Origin: Bradyrhizobium iriomotense | GTDB taxonomy: Bacteria > Pseudomonadota > Alphaproteobacteria > Rhizobiales > Xanthobacteraceae | Length of the DNA stretch: 64,000 bases | Direction: 5' to 3' | NCBI RefSeq assembly: GCF_030160715.1 | Contig: NZ_BSOW01000004.1 | Location: 350,508-414,507, forward strand | In this document: piece by piece, positions 63,051 to 64,000 of the stretch | How positions within the stretch are numbered: position 1 is the first letter of the stretch | How the letters are laid out: each line of letters begins with the position of its first letter | Notes under the pieces: generated by a model | The model's input: the letters and a program-made list of their open reading frames with translations, nothing else | Told to the model about the DNA's origin: nothing | Databases searched by the model: none | Program-made: the position numbers and the translations under genes

Positions 63051-63749
63051 ATGGAGCAGGGGGCGGAAGATGTGCCGGTCATTTATCTCCACGAGATAAA
63101 GCGGCAGTACGTGCAGGGTGAGAACGTGCTCACCATCCTGGACGGCGCCAAGCTCGCGCTTTGGCCCGGACAGTCGGTGGCGCTGGTGGCGCCATCAGGC
63201 TCCGGCAAGTCGACGCTGCTGCACATCGCAGGGCTTCTCGAGGCGCCCGACTCCGGCGAGGTCTATGTCGGGGGCTCCCCGACCTCGCAACTGCCAGACA
63301 TCGAGCGCACGCAGCTTCGCCGTACCGAGATCGGCTTCGTCTACCAGTCGCACCGGCTGCTGCCGGAGTTCTCGGCACTGGAGAACGTCATGCTGCCGCA
63401 GATGATCCGCGGCCTGAAGCGGTCAGAGAGCGTCAAGCGCGCCAAGGATATCCTCGGCTATCTCGGGCTCGGCGACCGCATCACCCACCGCCCGGCCGAG
63501 CTGTCGGGCGGTGAGCAGCAGCGCGTCGCGATCGCCCGCGCGGTCGCCAACGCGCCGCGGGTGCTGTTTGCGGACGAGCCGACCGGCAACCTCGATCCCG
63601 GCACCGCCGAGCACGTGTTCCAGGCCCTGATGCAGCTCGTCAAGGCGACGCAAGTCTCGATGCTGATCGCGACCCACAACATGGAGCTCGCCGGCCGTAT
63701 GGACCGGCGGGTCTCGCTGTCCAACGGCCAGGTGGTCGAGCTGGACTAA
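63051..63749 (+). CDS. lolD: Lipoprotein-releasing ABC transporter ATPase LolD
   Basis: 232 aa from ATG 63051. Walker A is APSGSGKST (residues 48-56), Q-loop [18 protein letters not shown], signature [14 protein letters not shown] and Walker [13 protein letters not shown]. The Q-loop segment is of the LolD type. Works with the LolC/E permease encoded before it. Confidence 0.94.
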   Translation: MEQGAEDVPVIYLHEIKRQYVQGENVLTILDGAKLALWPGQSVALVAPSGSGKSTLLHIAGLLEAPDSGEVYVGGSPTSQLPDIERTQLRRTEIGFVYQSHRLLPEFSALENVMLPQMIRGLKRSESVKRAKDILGYLGLGDRITHRPAELSGGEQQRVAIARAVANAPRVLFADEPTGNLDPGTAEHVFQALMQLVKATQVSMLIATHNMELAGRMDRRVSLSNGQVVELD

Positions 63750-63750
63750 A

Positions 63751-63859
63751 ATCTGAAAAACAACCCCATGCAAAGGAGTCGGCGCGCTGGCGGTGTGGCG
63801 ACTTCGTATTTTACGAAATTGGCTTGACGCGTCGGGCAAATCACCGGTATTATGCCATC
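63751..63859 (-). repeat. Dispersed intergenic repeat, copy 2 (inverted)
   Basis: Reverse complement of the repeat at 6061-6168. The 25-nt identical block is at 63757-63781, CTGATTTGCCCGAC is kept as GTGATTTGCCCGAC, and the end is TATGCCATC. It begins 2 bp after the lolD stop and could act as its transcript end. Confidence 0.75.
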
Positions 63860-63903
63860 CTCGTAGCACGTGGGATCGGCAGAGCGCGGTTGGTCAAATC
63901 GAT

Positions 63904-64000
63904 CTAGAGCATGTTGTTTTTTCCCGGAATCGGGATTCCCAGAGGAGACAATTTCTGATTCAAACTCCATGCTGGGGAACGGGGGCCAGCATGGATGACG
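63904..64000 (+). repeat. Second intergenic repeat type, cut by the window end
   Basis: CTAGAGCATGTTG followed by a T-run, the palindrome GGAATCGGGATTCC (63926-63939) and CATGCTGGGGAACGGGGGCC-like sequence. It resembles Rhizobiales intergenic repeats of the TCTAGAGCATG type. No gene is seen here; a 74-codon minus-strand frame across both repeats is not credible. Confidence 0.5.

Noticed and set aside
63746..63970. A 74-codon minus-strand frame after lolD.
   Set aside because: It is formed wholly by two intergenic repeats; similar false frames arise wherever the repeat occurs.

Overview
The window is chromosomal DNA of an alphaproteobacterium, very probably Bradyrhizobium. The evidence is high GC with strong GC3 bias, an alphaproteobacterial nuoA-N operon, a short (439 aa) ProS without the inserted editing domain, an AtcN-like/dipeptide-ABC and MtnK content usual for the genus, several intergenic palindromic repeats of the type scattered through Bradyrhizobium genomes, and a pcu copper operon of the kind first described in B. 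japonicum. There is no rRNA, CRISPR array, transposase or prophage; one tRNA (tRNA-Asp) is present.

Layout. 1-6.4 kb, minus strand: a partial secreted protein, then a copper/silver RND efflux operon (FixH-like protein, CusB-like adaptor, CusA-like pump) without an outer-membrane factor, and small Cys-rich and hypothetical genes. 6.4-9.7 kb: a 24-residue membrane peptide, a membrane protein, peptidase T, tRNA-Asp and a small membrane protein. 9.8-13.0 kb: an MFS transporter and a Rieske oxygenase on the minus strand, divergent from a MarR regulator; this looks like a catabolic unit for an aromatic or related compound. 13.2-16.8 kb: a TonB-dependent siderophore receptor, a PepSY membrane protein and a small membrane protein (iron uptake).

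17.1-32.7 kb: a complete complex I operon nuoABCD-[FkbM methyltransferase]-E-[small membrane protein]-FGHIJKLMN, running on into birA, RNase J, methylmalonyl-CoA epimerase, a DUF1467 protein, a small membrane-anchored protein and mtnK (to 37.7 kb). The two extra genes inside nuo are translationally coupled to their upstream neighbours, and NuoL carries a His/Asp-rich segment.

37.8-49.5 kb: a hypothetical envelope protein, a five-gene dipeptide-type ABC transporter, an internally deleted LysR regulator, an L-2-amino-thiazoline-4-carboxylate hydrolase family protein, and on the minus strand a ribose-type (CUT2) ABC transporter. 49.7-50.5 kb: a globin and a stretch with a terminator and a start-less reading frame.

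50.5-60.2 kb: an 11-gene copper-handling island on one strand: DUF2946, outer-membrane barrel, CopC, CopD, second DUF2946, TonB receptor, PCuC chaperone, YtkA/FixH-like, DJ-1/PfpI-like, YcnI-like and a CopC-CopD-YtkA fusion. It looks like the known pcuABCDE copper-starvation operon enlarged by an upstream tandem module and two inserted genes; four of its exported proteins are predicted to have histidine as mature N-terminus. 60.4-64 kb: proS, a LolC/E permease and LolD, ending in dispersed repeats, one of which is an inverted copy of a repeat at 6.1 kb.
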